A DNA stretch of 64,000 nt, taken from JARRKU01 sp050288425. GTDB lineage: Bacteria > Desulfobacterota > Desulfobacteria > Desulfobacterales > Desulfosarcinaceae. The stretch is taken from contig JBNKDU010000087.1 in the NCBI GenBank assembly GCA_050288425.1, forward strand, positions 1 through 64,000. Reading direction: 5' to 3'. The first letter of the stretch is position 1. The number at the start of each line of letters is the position of its first letter. The notes beneath the pieces were generated by a model that saw only the letters and a program-made list of their open reading frames with translations, was not told where the DNA came from and searched no databases. Below, one piece after another: positions 34,163-43,494 of the stretch. The position numbers and the translations under genes are program-made.

Positions 34163-36592
34163 TCAGTTCTCTTCGTTCTCCGCCAGGACGGCGGCACTGA
34201 CCACCCGCTCCTCAGACTCCATGTCGATCAATTTCACGCCCTGGGTGTTCCGGCTGATAACGGAAATGTTGCTCACCGGCATGCGGATGATCTTGCCCCG
34301 GTCGGTCACCAGCATGATGTCGTCGTCCTCACCCACCTCCAGAATTCCCACGACCATGCCGTTGCGCCGGCTGGTCTTGATGGTAATCACGCCTTTGCCG
34401 CCCCGCCGGTGAACCGGGTACTCGTCGATGGAGGTTCGCTTGCCAAAACCGTTTTCCGTCACGGCAAACAAGGTTTGTCCGTATTGCACGGCCTGCATCC
34501 CCACGAGCCGCTCGCCCGGTTCCAGCCGCATTCCCCGCACTCCCCGGGCGATCCGGCTGCTGGGACGGATTTCGGATTCATGAAAACGGATCGATTTTCC
34601 ACTGGCGGACACCAGGAAGACGTTTTGCGTCCCGTCGGTGATCCGGGCCGCGATGAGTTCGTCGCCGGGCACCAGGTCCAGCGCGATGATACCGCCGGCC
34701 CGGGGCCGCGAAAACGCCATGATGTCGGTCTTCTTCACCGTGCCGTTGTGGGTGGCCATGAGAATGTAATTTCCCGACTCGAACTCGGGCACCGCCAGCA
34801 CGGTGGTCATGTGTTCTCCCTCGGCGAAATCGAGCAGGTTGACAATTGCCTTGCCGCGACTGGCCCGTCCGGCCTGGGGGATATCGTACACCTTGCACCA
34901 GTACACCTTGCCGCGGTTGGTGAAGAAGAGAAAGTTGTGGTGGGTGGAGGCAATGAACAGGTGGGCCACGAAATCCTCGTCCTTGGTGCCCATGGCGGTC
35001 TTGCCTTTGCCGCCGCGACGCTGGCTCTGATAGAGGGTGATGGGATTGCGTTTGATATACCCCGAATTGGAAATGGTGACGACCATGTCCTCTTCGGCAA
35101 TCATATCTTCGATGGTCAGTTCCCGGGTCTTGGACACGATCTGGGTGCGGCGCGGGTCTCCGTAAGCCTCCTGAAGCTCTCGAAGGTCGTCTTTGATCAT
35201 ATTGCGGACCAGTTGTTCGCTGGCCAGGATCTCCTTGAACCGCGCGATGTCTTTCAACACCGCCTCATAATCGGCGACGATTTTATCGCGCTCCAGGCCG
35301 GTAAGCCGCTGCAGGCGCATGTCGAGAATCGCCTGGGCCTGGATGACGGACAGCGCGAACGCGGCCATGAGGTTCTCTTTGGCCTCCACCGGCGAGGAAG
35401 ACTCGCGAATCATCTTCACCACGGCATCCAGATTCTCCAGGGCAATCTTCAATCCCTCCAGGATATGGGCTCGTTCTTCGGCCTTTTTCAGTTCGAAACG
35501 GGTCCGCCGAACGATGACCTCGATGCGGTGATCGATGAAGTTTTCCAGGATCTCCTTGAGACTCAGTACCTTGGGCCGCTGGTGCACCACGGCCAGAAAG
35601 ATGATGCCGAAACTGGTTTCCATCTGGCTGTGCTTATACAATTGGTTGACCACGACACCGGATACGGCATCGCGCTTCAGGCCGATGGCGATGCGCATCC
35701 CTTCGCGATCCGATTCGTCCCGGATATAGCGGATGCCCTCCATCTGTTTGTGCTTCACCAGTCCGGCGAGCTTCTCGATCAGTCGCGCCTTGTTGACTTG
35801 ATAAGGAATTTCGGTCACCACGATGGTCTCGTGGTCGTTGTTGTCCTTTTCCACGGCCACCCGGGCCCGCATGCGGATGATTCCGCGGCCGTTCCGATAA
35901 GCCTCCCGGATGCCCTCGGTGCCGTAGATGATGCCGGCGGTCGGAAAGTCGGGACCGGGCATGTGCTGCATCAATTCTTCCCAGGTAATCTGGGGATTGT
36001 CGATCAGGGCACAGACGGCATCCACGACCTCGGACAGGTTGTGGGGCGGGATATTGGTGGCCATGCCCACGGCGATCCCCGAAGATCCGTTGACGATCAG
36101 CGCCGGCACCTTGGACGGCAAAACCATTGGTTCGGTCAACGATTCATCGTAGTTGGGAGCGAAGTCGACCGTCTCCTTGTCCAGGTCCGCCAACATTTCG
36201 TGAGACAGGCGGGTCATGCGCACTTCGGTGTAACGCATGGCGGCCGGCGAGTCTCCGTCGACGGATCCGAAGTTGCCCTGCCCGTCTACCAGGGGATAGC
36301 GCATGGAAAAATCCTGCGCCATTCGCACGATGGTATCGTAGACGGCCGTATCGCCATGGGGATGGTACTTGCCGATGACATCGCCCACGATACGGGCCGA
36401 TTTCTTGTAGGGTTTGTTGTAATCGTTCTTGAGTTCGTTCATGGCGAAAAGCACCCGCCGATGAACCGGCTTGAGGCCATCGCGGACATCCGGCAGTGCC
36501 CGGCCGATGATCACACTCATGGCATAATCGAGATAGGATTTTTTCATCTCCTTCTCGATGCTGATCATGACCGTTGATTCGGTTGTCGTCAT
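34163..36592 (-). CDS. gyrA: DNA gyrase subunit A
   Basis: 809 residues. Breakage-reunion domain with KYHPHGDTAVYDT and the catalytic Tyr in AAMRYTEVRM (about 124), then the C-terminal beta-pinwheel carrying the GyrA box QRRGGKG, which marks gyrase instead of topoisomerase IV. The position equal to E. coli Ser83 is Thr. gyrB is not adjacent in the window. Confidence 0.97.
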   Translation of the reverse strand: MTTTESTVMISIEKEMKKSYLDYAMSVIIGRALPDVRDGLKPVHRRVLFAMNELKNDYNKPYKKSARIVGDVIGKYHPHGDTAVYDTIVRMAQDFSMRYPLVDGQGNFGSVDGDSPAAMRYTEVRMTRLSHEMLADLDKETVDFAPNYDESLTEPMVLPSKVPALIVNGSSGIAVGMATNIPPHNLSEVVDAVCALIDNPQITWEELMQHMPGPDFPTAGIIYGTEGIREAYRNGRGIIRMRARVAVEKDNNDHETIVVTEIPYQVNKARLIEKLAGLVKHKQMEGIRYIRDESDREGMRIAIGLKRDAVSGVVVNQLYKHSQMETSFGIIFLAVVHQRPKVLSLKEILENFIDHRIEVIVRRTRFELKKAEERAHILEGLKIALENLDAVVKMIRESSSPVEAKENLMAAFALSVIQAQAILDMRLQRLTGLERDKIVADYEAVLKDIARFKEILASEQLVRNMIKDDLRELQEAYGDPRRTQIVSKTRELTIEDMIAEEDMVVTISNSGYIKRNPITLYQSQRRGGKGKTAMGTKDEDFVAHLFIASTHHNFLFFTNRGKVYWCKVYDIPQAGRASRGKAIVNLLDFAEGEHMTTVLAVPEFESGNYILMATHNGTVKKTDIMAFSRPRAGGIIALDLVPGDELIAARITDGTQNVFLVSASGKSIRFHESEIRPSSRIARGVRGMRLEPGERLVGMQAVQYGQTLFAVTENGFGKRTSIDEYPVHRRGGKGVITIKTSRRNGMVVGILEVGEDDDIMLVTDRGKIIRMPVSNISVISRNTQGVKLIDMESEERVVSAAVLAENEEN

Positions 36593-36660
36593 TGATTTAC
36601 CTTTCCCTTGGATAATCCTTCCAATCCGCTGTTTTGCCCGATCGTAGCGAACGTTCGGGT

Positions 36661-37740
36661 TTATTCCTTGAATTCCACAAACTGCTGATAACTGCCGCGG
36701 TAGATTTCCGCCAGGGTCAGAAATCCGGTGACCACCAGCGGGCCGTAAATGATGCCCAAAATGCCGAACAGCTTGAGTCCGCCGATAATGGCGAAGAAGA
36801 CCAGCAGGGGATGCATCTTCACATGGTGACCGACCAGCCTGGGCTTATAAATGTATTCGACGCCCATGGAGAGTAGGAGATAGAATACCAGAAAGAAGAT
36901 GCCGGCGGCGATACTCCCCTTGAGAAAGAGGTAAATGGCCGTGGGAATAAAGACCACGCCGATCCCGATGATGGGCAGAAAAGCCAGCAACCCCATGATC
37001 ACCCCCCATAAAAAGGCCGAGGGCAGCCCGAAGAACCAGAACATCAGCCCCCCGAGAACTCCCTGAATCAACCCCCCGAGCCCGTTGCCGATCAGAATGG
37101 CGCCGGCCATGTTATTGAACTTGGAAATGAGCATCCACTCCTGGTCGCTGGGCAGCGGCGACAGGTCCACCACATAGGCCACCAGTTTATCTCCGTCCAG
37201 AAGCAGAAAGTATATCACCATCAACATGAGGAAGAAGTTGATCACGAAGGCCAAGGTATTCGATGCGATGTACCGGGCCTGGTCGTAAAGAAAAAAACCT
37301 ACGAACTTGGCCAGTTCCGACACCCCCTGCTTGATCTCATCCCCGGTCAATTCGTAATTGAATTTTGCCAGCAGGCTGTTGGCCCGCTCCAGCACGTGCG
37401 AGTCGCGCAGCAGAATGCTGATCTGGTCGTTGATCACCGCCCCCTTGGCCATCTGATACAATCCGTAGGCCTGCTGGGTCAGGCTGCTGACGAAAACTAC
37501 GATGGGCACGAAAAGTACAAAGAAAATGATGATGCATGTCACCAATGACGCCAGGGAAGGTCGGATCCGGGGGTGCCGCTCGATCAGCCGGAAGAGGGGA
37601 TAGAAGATGCCGGAAATCACCATCCCCAGAATCAGAATCGGCAGGAAAGGCAACAATAGCCAGCCGAGCAAAAAGATGGACAGTAGGAAACAGGCCAGGA
37701 AGAACCATAGAATGGGGTTTCGGGAGATCAGATCACCCAT
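36661..37740 (-). CDS. AI-2E family transporter (PerM/YdgG type)
   Basis: 359-residue membrane protein with about eight helices and a soluble insert (about 75-125). The C-terminal GPLVVTGFLTLAEIYRG segment is typical of the family. Substrates are poorly known; some members are Na+/H+ antiporters rather than AI-2 exporters. GGAGG precedes ATG 37740. First gene before gyrA on this strand. Confidence 0.9.
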   Translation of the reverse strand: MGDLISRNPILWFFLACFLLSIFLLGWLLLPFLPILILGMVISGIFYPLFRLIERHPRIRPSLASLVTCIIIFFVLFVPIVVFVSSLTQQAYGLYQMAKGAVINDQISILLRDSHVLERANSLLAKFNYELTGDEIKQGVSELAKFVGFFLYDQARYIASNTLAFVINFFLMLMVIYFLLLDGDKLVAYVVDLSPLPSDQEWMLISKFNNMAGAILIGNGLGGLIQGVLGGLMFWFFGLPSAFLWGVIMGLLAFLPIIGIGVVFIPTAIYLFLKGSIAAGIFFLVFYLLLSMGVEYIYKPRLVGHHVKMHPLLVFFAIIGGLKLFGILGIIYGPLVVTGFLTLAEIYRGSYQQFVEFKE

Positions 37741-37972
37741 AACGCCTCCGACGGATGTCGATGGTTCCGAAAGGGGGAAGCCGGCACGCGCTGGCACACG
37801 CTGGTTTTTCACTTACAGCGTCGCCACTGTGATTTGGGGCGGAGTTCTTCGAGGATGTCCCGGGTCACGATGGATTTGCGGCACGTGCTTCCAAAGCGAT
37901 ACCGCCGGAATATGACACGTCCCCTGCGGGTTGGCCTTGCCGATGTCCGCTTTTGTCAACCTGATGATTCGA

Positions 37973-38128
37973 CTACCGGCTTACCAGTGCGCCCGCAGTC
38001 ACCAGCAGGAGTGCTTCATAGATCCACATCGCAGTGAAGGAATCGAAAATGGCGACCATGATGCCGCCTCCGACAATGGCCGGAACGCCGCAAAAAACCA
38101 GAGTGCCCAATCGTCGACTGATATCCAT
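37973..38128 (-). CDS. 51-residue membrane protein, unknown function
   Basis: Short frame starting MDISRRLGTLVFCGVP with two predicted hydrophobic helices (about 8-28 and 34-48) and a clean stop at 37973. GGGA lies eight bases before the ATG. Amphipathic start, glycine-rich first helix and correct membrane topology suggest a real small protein. No family recognised. Confidence 0.6.
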   Translation of the reverse strand: MDISRRLGTLVFCGVPAIVGGGIMVAIFDSFTAMWIYEALLLVTAGALVSR

Positions 38129-38516
38129 GTTGTATGTCCCGAATCGATTATGAGTTCAACGGCGTGCCCGGCGGTCCGTTAACGTTTGCGTGCTGTCCGC
38201 TCGGCAACGGAAGGATTACCACCGGTTGTTGTCGCCATTCTTTTCAACCACGACCAATTGTGGGCCGGTTGTATCAATAACTCTCTTAAATGTAAAGCGA
38301 AAAAGCGCCTCCGGGCGAGATGAAAAGGGTGGATGGACCAGGACCAAAAAACGGAACCGGGGCCACCTTCGGAGGTCCTTCCCTGGGTGGCAACACCTGA
38401 ATCGAATCTGTCCTCCCTCCCCGACTTGCCTGGACAGCCGGACTGGATTAAATTGAGAGACGGATCCGGCGGACCAATCTGACACGCCGCCGGCCGGCGG
38501 CAGACGGAGATCTCAC
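38129..38516. other. 388-base intergenic region
   Basis: Between the reverse 51-residue membrane protein and the forward NRDE gene. Short frames here lack ribosome-binding sites and protein-like composition. I see no riboswitch or strong hairpin. Confidence 0.5.
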
Positions 38517-39296
38517 ATGTGCCTGATTCTTTTTGGATATCGCACACACCGGCGTTATGGGATGGTCCTGGCGGCCAACCGGGATGAGTTATATGACCGG
38601 CCCGCCGCCCCCATGGCATTCTGGGAAGATCACCGGCACATCCTGGCGGGACGCGATCTGAAGATGATGGGCACCTGGTTCGGAATCACCCGCGGCGGCC
38701 GCATGGCCGCCATCACCAATTATCGTCAGCCCGAAATCCAGGTGGCCGATGCCCCCTCCCGCGGCCACCTGGTTTCCGACTACCTGGCCGACAGCGTCGC
38801 GCCGTCCGACTACCTGCGGTTGGTGGCCGCCCGGGCGCAACGATACAACGGCTTCAACCTGCTGGTGGGCGACCGCCGAAGCCTCCACTACTATTCCAAT
38901 CGGGGAGACGGGCCCAGGGAACTGGAGCCGGGAATTTATGGACTGAGCAACCGCCTGCTGAACACCCCGTGGCCCAAGGTCTCCCGGGGCAGGCAAGGCC
39001 TGGGTCGGATCCTGGAGGAAGCCAACGGCCGCATGCACGACAGCTTGCTCAAACTATTGCAAGACCAGACCGTACCCGATGACAACCGGCTACCGGCCAC
39101 CGGAATCGGAATGGAATGGGAACGTATCCTGGCCCCCATTTTCATCACCAGCCCCACCTATGGCACACGCGCCTCCACCCTGCTGACCATCGACCGGGAT
39201 CAGCAGGTTCGTGTCGTGGAAGTCACTTGGCTACCCGGCCAGCGGATGCCCAAGGCCGACGACGAGAATTCCTTCCATTATACCATGGGAACCTGA
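38517..39296 (+). CDS. NRDE family protein (TANGO2-like)
   Basis: 259 residues opening MCLILFGYRTHRRYGMVLAANRDELYDRP, the Cys2 and NRDE motif of the family (possible N-terminal-nucleophile fold). GTWFGITRGGRMAAITNYR follows. TANGO2 relatives have been linked to haem handling and to acyl-lipid metabolism; the bacterial role is unclear. Convergent with bioD, 14 bases apart. Confidence 0.9.
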   Translation: MCLILFGYRTHRRYGMVLAANRDELYDRPAAPMAFWEDHRHILAGRDLKMMGTWFGITRGGRMAAITNYRQPEIQVADAPSRGHLVSDYLADSVAPSDYLRLVAARAQRYNGFNLLVGDRRSLHYYSNRGDGPRELEPGIYGLSNRLLNTPWPKVSRGRQGLGRILEEANGRMHDSLLKLLQDQTVPDDNRLPATGIGMEWERILAPIFITSPTYGTRASTLLTIDRDQQVRVVEVTWLPGQRMPKADDENSFHYTMGT

Positions 39297-39310
39297 CCGC
39301 TCCGCACCAG

Positions 39311-40018
39311 TCATGGAGTCTCGGCAAACAGCAATCTCCGAAGGGCCAGGTCCGCATCCCCGGGCGGCGCGCCGAAGTCCTCTATGAACGGAACCACACC
39401 GGCCACGGGAATCTTGCCGTAGTCGGCCACGGCTGTCATATTTTCCGCCACCAGTTCTGGATCCACCGGTGTCCGCCCGGCCGCCACCAGGACCACGCCC
39501 ATGGGCGGAACCTGCCTGTGCCGCAGGGCTTCGATGGACAACAGGGTATGGTTGATGGTGCCCAAACCGGTCCGCGCCACCAACAATGGCCGGCATCCAG
39601 TGGATTCGATCAGGTCCAGCACCATATGGTGTTCGGTGACCGGCACCATCAGGCCGCCGGCGCCCTCCACCACCAATGGCCCCCGCTTCCGGCGGTGGCG
39701 GGCGATGGTTTCCGTGATCGCCTCCCAATCCGGAGTCCTGCCCTCATCCCGGGCCGCGAAGAAAGGGGCCTTGGGATTGGAAAGACAACTGAGCACCGAA
39801 GGAGCCGGATCACTACCCCGCAAGGCGGGGGTATGGCGATATACGAAGGCGGCATCGCTGCCGTCGGCGGCGGGGCTTGCGCAACCGGTCTGAAACGGCT
39901 TTAAATAGAAGGGGTCATACCCCAAGCGGAAAAGCAACCGCATCAGCAGCAGGGAAACCACGCTCTTTCCCACGCCGGTATCGGTACCGACCACGAACAG
40001 ATCAGGAATCGGGGTCAT
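39311..40018 (-). CDS. bioD: dethiobiotin synthetase
   Basis: ATP-dependent carboxylation of 7,8-diaminopelargonate to dethiobiotin. 235 residues with P-loop GTDTGVGKS at the N-terminus and VEGAGGLMVPV. ATG 40018 has AAGGAGG just upstream and overlaps bioF by 17 bases; an in-frame ATG at 40048, with AGGAAG upstream, would add ten basic residues. Last gene of the biotin operon. Confidence 0.93.
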   Translation of the reverse strand: MTPIPDLFVVGTDTGVGKSVVSLLLMRLLFRLGYDPFYLKPFQTGCASPAADGSDAAFVYRHTPALRGSDPAPSVLSCLSNPKAPFFAARDEGRTPDWEAITETIARHRRKRGPLVVEGAGGLMVPVTEHHMVLDLIESTGCRPLLVARTGLGTINHTLLSIEALRHRQVPPMGVVLVAAGRTPVDPELVAENMTAVADYGKIPVAGVVPFIEDFGAPPGDADLALRRLLFAETP

Positions 40019-41144
40019 AGGCCTCCTTGAGCGCCTCGACGAATCCATGGAGATCTTCCTCCGTGTGCAGACTGGTCAGGCTGATGCGCAGGATGGCCCG
40101 GTTCAGCGGCACGGTGGGATAGCGGGCCGGCAGCACGAAATACCCCTTGTCGAACAGCCGCCGCGCCGTCTCCACGGCCAGATCTTCCGCGCCGATTTCC
40201 ACCGCCTGGATGTGCGCATCGCCGGTGACGGCGTATCCCGCCGCCTTCAGGCGGGCCTTGAGCCCCCGGCTCAAATTTTCCAACATCCGCCGCTGCGCCT
40301 GGCAGCCGGCCATGATTTCCAGGACATCGATGGCCGCGGCGGCATGGGCTTCGGGCAAGGTGGTGGTATAAATCTGGGGAGAAGAAAAATTGAGCAGATA
40401 GGATTTCACTTCGCCGCTCATGAAGGCCACGGCACCGAACAGTCCCAACGCCTTGCCGAAGGTGCCCACGGCTACATCGGCCACATCGCGGGCCAGGCCG
40501 CGGCCGCCGGCGCCCAGGGCGCCGAAGGCGTGGGCCTCGTCGACCACGCAAAAGAGACCGTGCCGGCGCTTCAATTCGGCCAGGGCGGCCACGTCCAGGA
40601 CATCTCCATCCATGCTGAAGAGCGACTCGGTCACCACCGCCGCCTGCCGTACATCACGGGGCAGGCGTCTTTCCAGGTGGTCGATGCGGTTGTGTCGGTA
40701 GCCCAGCAGCCTGGCGCCGCTGAGATGCAATCCCTTTGCGCTGCTGGCATGGATGTGTTTGTCGAACAGCACCCGGTCTCCAGGCTCGAGCAGGGCGGAC
40801 AATACCCCCAGATTGGCCTGGTAGCCGCTGGGGAAGAAGAGGGCCGCATCGTAGCCGAAGTATTCGGCATAGGCCTGTTCGGCCAGGCTGAGCAACGTAA
40901 AATTGCCCGCCACCAGACGGGAAGAGGAGGAAGAGCAGCCATAACGCTCGAAATGGCCGGCCACTTTGTGACGAAGGAGTTTCGAGGCCCCCAGCCCCAG
41001 ATAGTCGTTGGATGCGAAATTAAGGCGCCGTACTCCCCCGCTGACCACATACTTGCCCTCGCGCCGCTCGATGGGCGGCGGATTGCGGAAAAGGCCGCTC
41101 CGGCGCTGCAATTCCAGTTTCCGGCGATAGCGGGTGGCAAACAT
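40002..41144 (-). CDS. bioF: 8-amino-7-oxononanoate synthase
   Basis: PLP enzyme that condenses a pimeloyl thioester with L-alanine. 380 residues: LNFASNDYLGLG, VVDEAHAFGALG, and the PLP Lys in VGTFGKALGLFGA. It belongs to the alpha-oxoamine synthase family; position in a bio operon selects BioF over KBL. A TTG at 41168 with AAGGGG upstream is an alternative start that would overlap the preceding hotdog gene. Whether it takes pimeloyl-ACP or pimeloyl-CoA is not visible. Confidence 0.93.
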   Translation of the reverse strand: MFATRYRRKLELQRRSGLFRNPPPIERREGKYVVSGGVRRLNFASNDYLGLGASKLLRHKVAGHFERYGCSSSSSRLVAGNFTLLSLAEQAYAEYFGYDAALFFPSGYQANLGVLSALLEPGDRVLFDKHIHASSAKGLHLSGARLLGYRHNRIDHLERRLPRDVRQAAVVTESLFSMDGDVLDVAALAELKRRHGLFCVVDEAHAFGALGAGGRGLARDVADVAVGTFGKALGLFGAVAFMSGEVKSYLLNFSSPQIYTTTLPEAHAAAAIDVLEIMAGCQAQRRMLENLSRGLKARLKAAGYAVTGDAHIQAVEIGAEDLAVETARRLFDKGYFVLPARYPTVPLNRAILRISLTSLHTEEDLHGFVEALKEAYDPDS

Positions 41145-41149
41145 GATGC

Positions 41150-41620
41150 TCAGATATCTCCCGGACAATGGTCCGTCACCCCTTCGCCGCGGCAGAGGGT
41201 TTCGAACCGTTTTTGAAAAAAAAGTCGCAGGTCATCCTCCCGGAACTCCTCGTCATAGTCGCGCACGCCGATGAGCAAACGGCCGCCAAACCATTCTTCT
41301 TTCGCTCCCGTTGCCTTCACCGCGTAGCGCCATGCGTCGCGACTGTTTCCGGTCCGGTGGGCATGCAACCGAAAGCGGCCGTTCAAGGTCGCCCGGGGGA
41401 GTCGGTTCAGCTCGACGACCTTCAACAGGAAGGCGTGCCGTTGGAAATCCAGCCGATAGCGTACGTGGAACGCCGCCAGTCGGGCCAGGGACTCGATACC
41501 GGCAAAGGGCCGCTCATGTTGGAAACCGGCGCTGGCGACCATGTCCTGCGGCTCCACACGGTCGATGGAGGCGAGCATACGGAAGTGCTCCCGATGGGAA
41601 TGGATCGTCAGGGTCGCCAC
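41150..41620 (-). CDS. hotdog-fold dehydratase-like protein of the biotin operon
   Basis: 156 residues from GTG 41620, which lies inside the end of the ketosynthase gene (13-base overlap, coupled). FQHERPFAGIESLARLAAFH resembles the hotdog helix of FabZ/ApeP-like ACP dehydratases, with candidate catalytic His about 35 and Glu about 43. Could be the 3-hydroxyacyl-ACP dehydratase of the pimelate mini-pathway or an acyl-ACP thioesterase that releases or protects the product. The long in-frame sequence upstream of the GTG is antisense-like and was excluded. Confidence 0.75.
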   Translation of the reverse strand: MATLTIHSHREHFRMLASIDRVEPQDMVASAGFQHERPFAGIESLARLAAFHVRYRLDFQRHAFLLKVVELNRLPRATLNGRFRLHAHRTGNSRDAWRYAVKATGAKEEWFGGRLLIGVRDYDEEFREDDLRLFFQKRFETLCRGEGVTDHCPGDI

Positions 41621-42819
41621 GGTTTCACCACGAGGGCGGCGTTTTGACCGCCGAAGCCGAAATTCTGCAGCAGGAGCGCCCCCGATGCCGGGGCGGTATA
41701 ATCGCGCTGAAAGGGCAACTGCGGACAGCACGGCGATTGCAGGTTGCGGACCGGCGGCCAGACACCGGTCATCATCGCGCTGAGGCAGATCGCCAGTTCC
41801 ACGGCGCCGCAGGCCGCGGCCAGGTGACCGATCCACGATTTGATGGCCAGGACGGACGGCGGATGATCGTGGAAGAGGCGTCGGATCAGGGCCGCCTCGA
41901 CTTCATCGTTCAGGGGCGTACCGGTGCCGTGGGCCGACAGGATCTCCACCTGCCGGGGAGAGAGGCCGGCATCCGCCAATGCGGCCTGCACGGCCTTCCG
42001 GGCGAAATGCCCGTCCGGCCGGGGGGCCGTCATGGCATGTCCGTCCAGGGAGGCGCCGTAGCCGCAGATCTCCGCCAGACCCGCCGCCCCGCGCGCCGCG
42101 GCATGACCGGCCGACTCCAGGACGAAACAGGCGCCCCCCTCGCCGGGAACGAAGCCTCTGCGATCCGCGTCGAACGGCCGGCTGGCCGCCTCGGGTAAGG
42201 CATCCCCCGCATATAGTGCTTTGGCGTCCGCGTAGGCCGACAGCGCACCGGGTCCCAGCCGGGAGTCGCCCCCGCCCGCCAGGGCCACATCGAGATATCC
42301 GTCCCGGATCTTGCGGAAGGCTTCGCCGATGGCCTGCAGGGAGGCCGCGCAGGCATTGCCCACGGTGAGGTTGTCGCCGTGCACCCCGTTGAGTTGGGCG
42401 ATGGTGGAGGCCGCCGTATTGGGCAGATATTTCAGGATCCAGAGGGCCGTCGGACGAGCGTCGCCGGTGCGACCTCCGTCGACGCGGCCGCACGCCGCAT
42501 GGAAATCGAGATTGGGTCCGACCCCCAGGCACAATCCCGCCGCAGCCCGCGCCTCGGGAGAAAGATCGGCACGGCGCAGGGCCTGGGTCGCCGCGGCCAC
42601 GGCCATGGCCGCACCCCGGTGCAGGTAGCGCAGATTCTTGTGGCGTCCGGTGTAACGTCGCAAATCGAAATCCGATACCGGCGCCACCACACCACCGGGT
42701 GGGTGGGAGGCGAATTGAAAGGTGGTGCGTCGCTCCAGCAGGCTGCACCGGATGGCCCGGGACGAATCGCCCAGGCTGCAGACGACGCCCATGGCGCTGA
42801 TGACCACGCGGCGATGCAT
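41608..42819 (-). CDS. 3-oxoacyl-ACP synthase, FabF-like, of the biotin operon
   Basis: 403 residues, elongating ketosynthase fold. The Cys-His-His triad is intact: Cys about 157 in VGNACAAS, His about 297 in SAHGTGTPLND, His about 332 in KSWIGHLAAACG. The N-terminal VVISAMGVVCSLGDS is typical of FabB/FabF. Placed between a nitroreductase-family gene and a hotdog gene in a biotin operon, it probably performs the two malonyl extensions that build a seven-carbon dicarboxyl chain. Its dedicated role is inferred from context; housekeeping fabF would be elsewhere. Confidence 0.9.
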   Translation of the reverse strand: MHRRVVISAMGVVCSLGDSSRAIRCSLLERRTTFQFASHPPGGVVAPVSDFDLRRYTGRHKNLRYLHRGAAMAVAAATQALRRADLSPEARAAAGLCLGVGPNLDFHAACGRVDGGRTGDARPTALWILKYLPNTAASTIAQLNGVHGDNLTVGNACAASLQAIGEAFRKIRDGYLDVALAGGGDSRLGPGALSAYADAKALYAGDALPEAASRPFDADRRGFVPGEGGACFVLESAGHAAARGAAGLAEICGYGASLDGHAMTAPRPDGHFARKAVQAALADAGLSPRQVEILSAHGTGTPLNDEVEAALIRRLFHDHPPSVLAIKSWIGHLAAACGAVELAICLSAMMTGVWPPVRNLQSPCCPQLPFQRDYTAPASGALLLQNFGFGGQNAALVVKPWRP

Positions 42820-43494
42820 TCAGACCACCTGCACCACGGCATCCAGGGAAATGCGTGGAGAGGGCCGGGGACTTTCGCCGGGAAAACCCAGGGCAAGAAA
42901 ACAGCGGACGGTCAGGTTCTCCAATCCCAGCAACCGGGCGGCATCGCCGATAAAGACCAGGGGGGCGGTGAGAACGCAACTGCCCATTCCCAGGCCCTGG
43001 GCCTTGAGCATCAACCCCTGCAGCGCCAGCCCCACGGTAATATCCAGGTCCGGGGCCGGCCCGCTGTCAAGGGGGTCGAGTCCTCCTGCCGCCAGGTGAT
43101 CCCCGAACCCTGATTTTTCATGGCTGACGCCGATGGCCAGAAGCAGGGGTGCGGCGAACATGACCTCGGCATAGCGCCGGTAGACGTTGATCCGGTTGCG
43201 CAGGCGGGCCGGGCCGCGCCTGGATCGATGCTGGTCCAGCAGGGCCTCATGGCCCGACGTCAGGGCCCGTCGGAGACTCTCCCTGGCGGCCTCCGATTCG
43301 ATACGCACGAATCTCACCGGTTGGCGGTTGGAGGGCGACGGCGCCTGGTGGGCGCAACGCAGCATGGCCTCGATCCAGGCTTCCGGCACCGGCCGGTCCT
43401 GAAACCGACGGATGCTGCGCCGCTGGAAGATCAGCCGTTCCACCACGGCGGCCGGGGGTTCCTCTACGCTGCCTGGGATGCGGTCATCTGCCAT
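42820..43494 (-). CDS. nitroreductase-family flavoprotein of the biotin operon
   Basis: 224 residues. RRSIRRFQDRPVPEAWIEAMLRCAHQAPSPSNRQP is the FMN-binding signature of the nitroreductase fold and GLGMGSCVLTAP is the usual C-terminal motif. The start follows the ACP gene with a 31-base overlap and the stop abuts the ketosynthase start, so it is firmly inside the operon. The set lacks any FabI/FabK/FabV enoyl reductase, so this FMN enzyme may supply the enoyl-ACP reduction; that is inference. Confidence 0.88.
   Translation of the reverse strand: MADDRIPGSVEEPPAAVVERLIFQRRSIRRFQDRPVPEAWIEAMLRCAHQAPSPSNRQPVRFVRIESEAARESLRRALTSGHEALLDQHRSRRGPARLRNRINVYRRYAEVMFAAPLLLAIGVSHEKSGFGDHLAAGGLDPLDSGPAPDLDITVGLALQGLMLKAQGLGMGSCVLTAPLVFIGDAARLLGLENLTVRCFLALGFPGESPRPSPRISLDAVVQVV

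Noticed and set aside
34052..36577. 841-codon open frame on the plus strand opposite gyrA
   Set aside because: It mirrors gyrA codons, is His/Asp/Gly-rich without any motif, and gyrA on the other strand is unmistakable.
38190..38456. 88-codon plus-strand frame before the NRDE gene
   Set aside because: Irregular composition, no start signal, no recognised domain.
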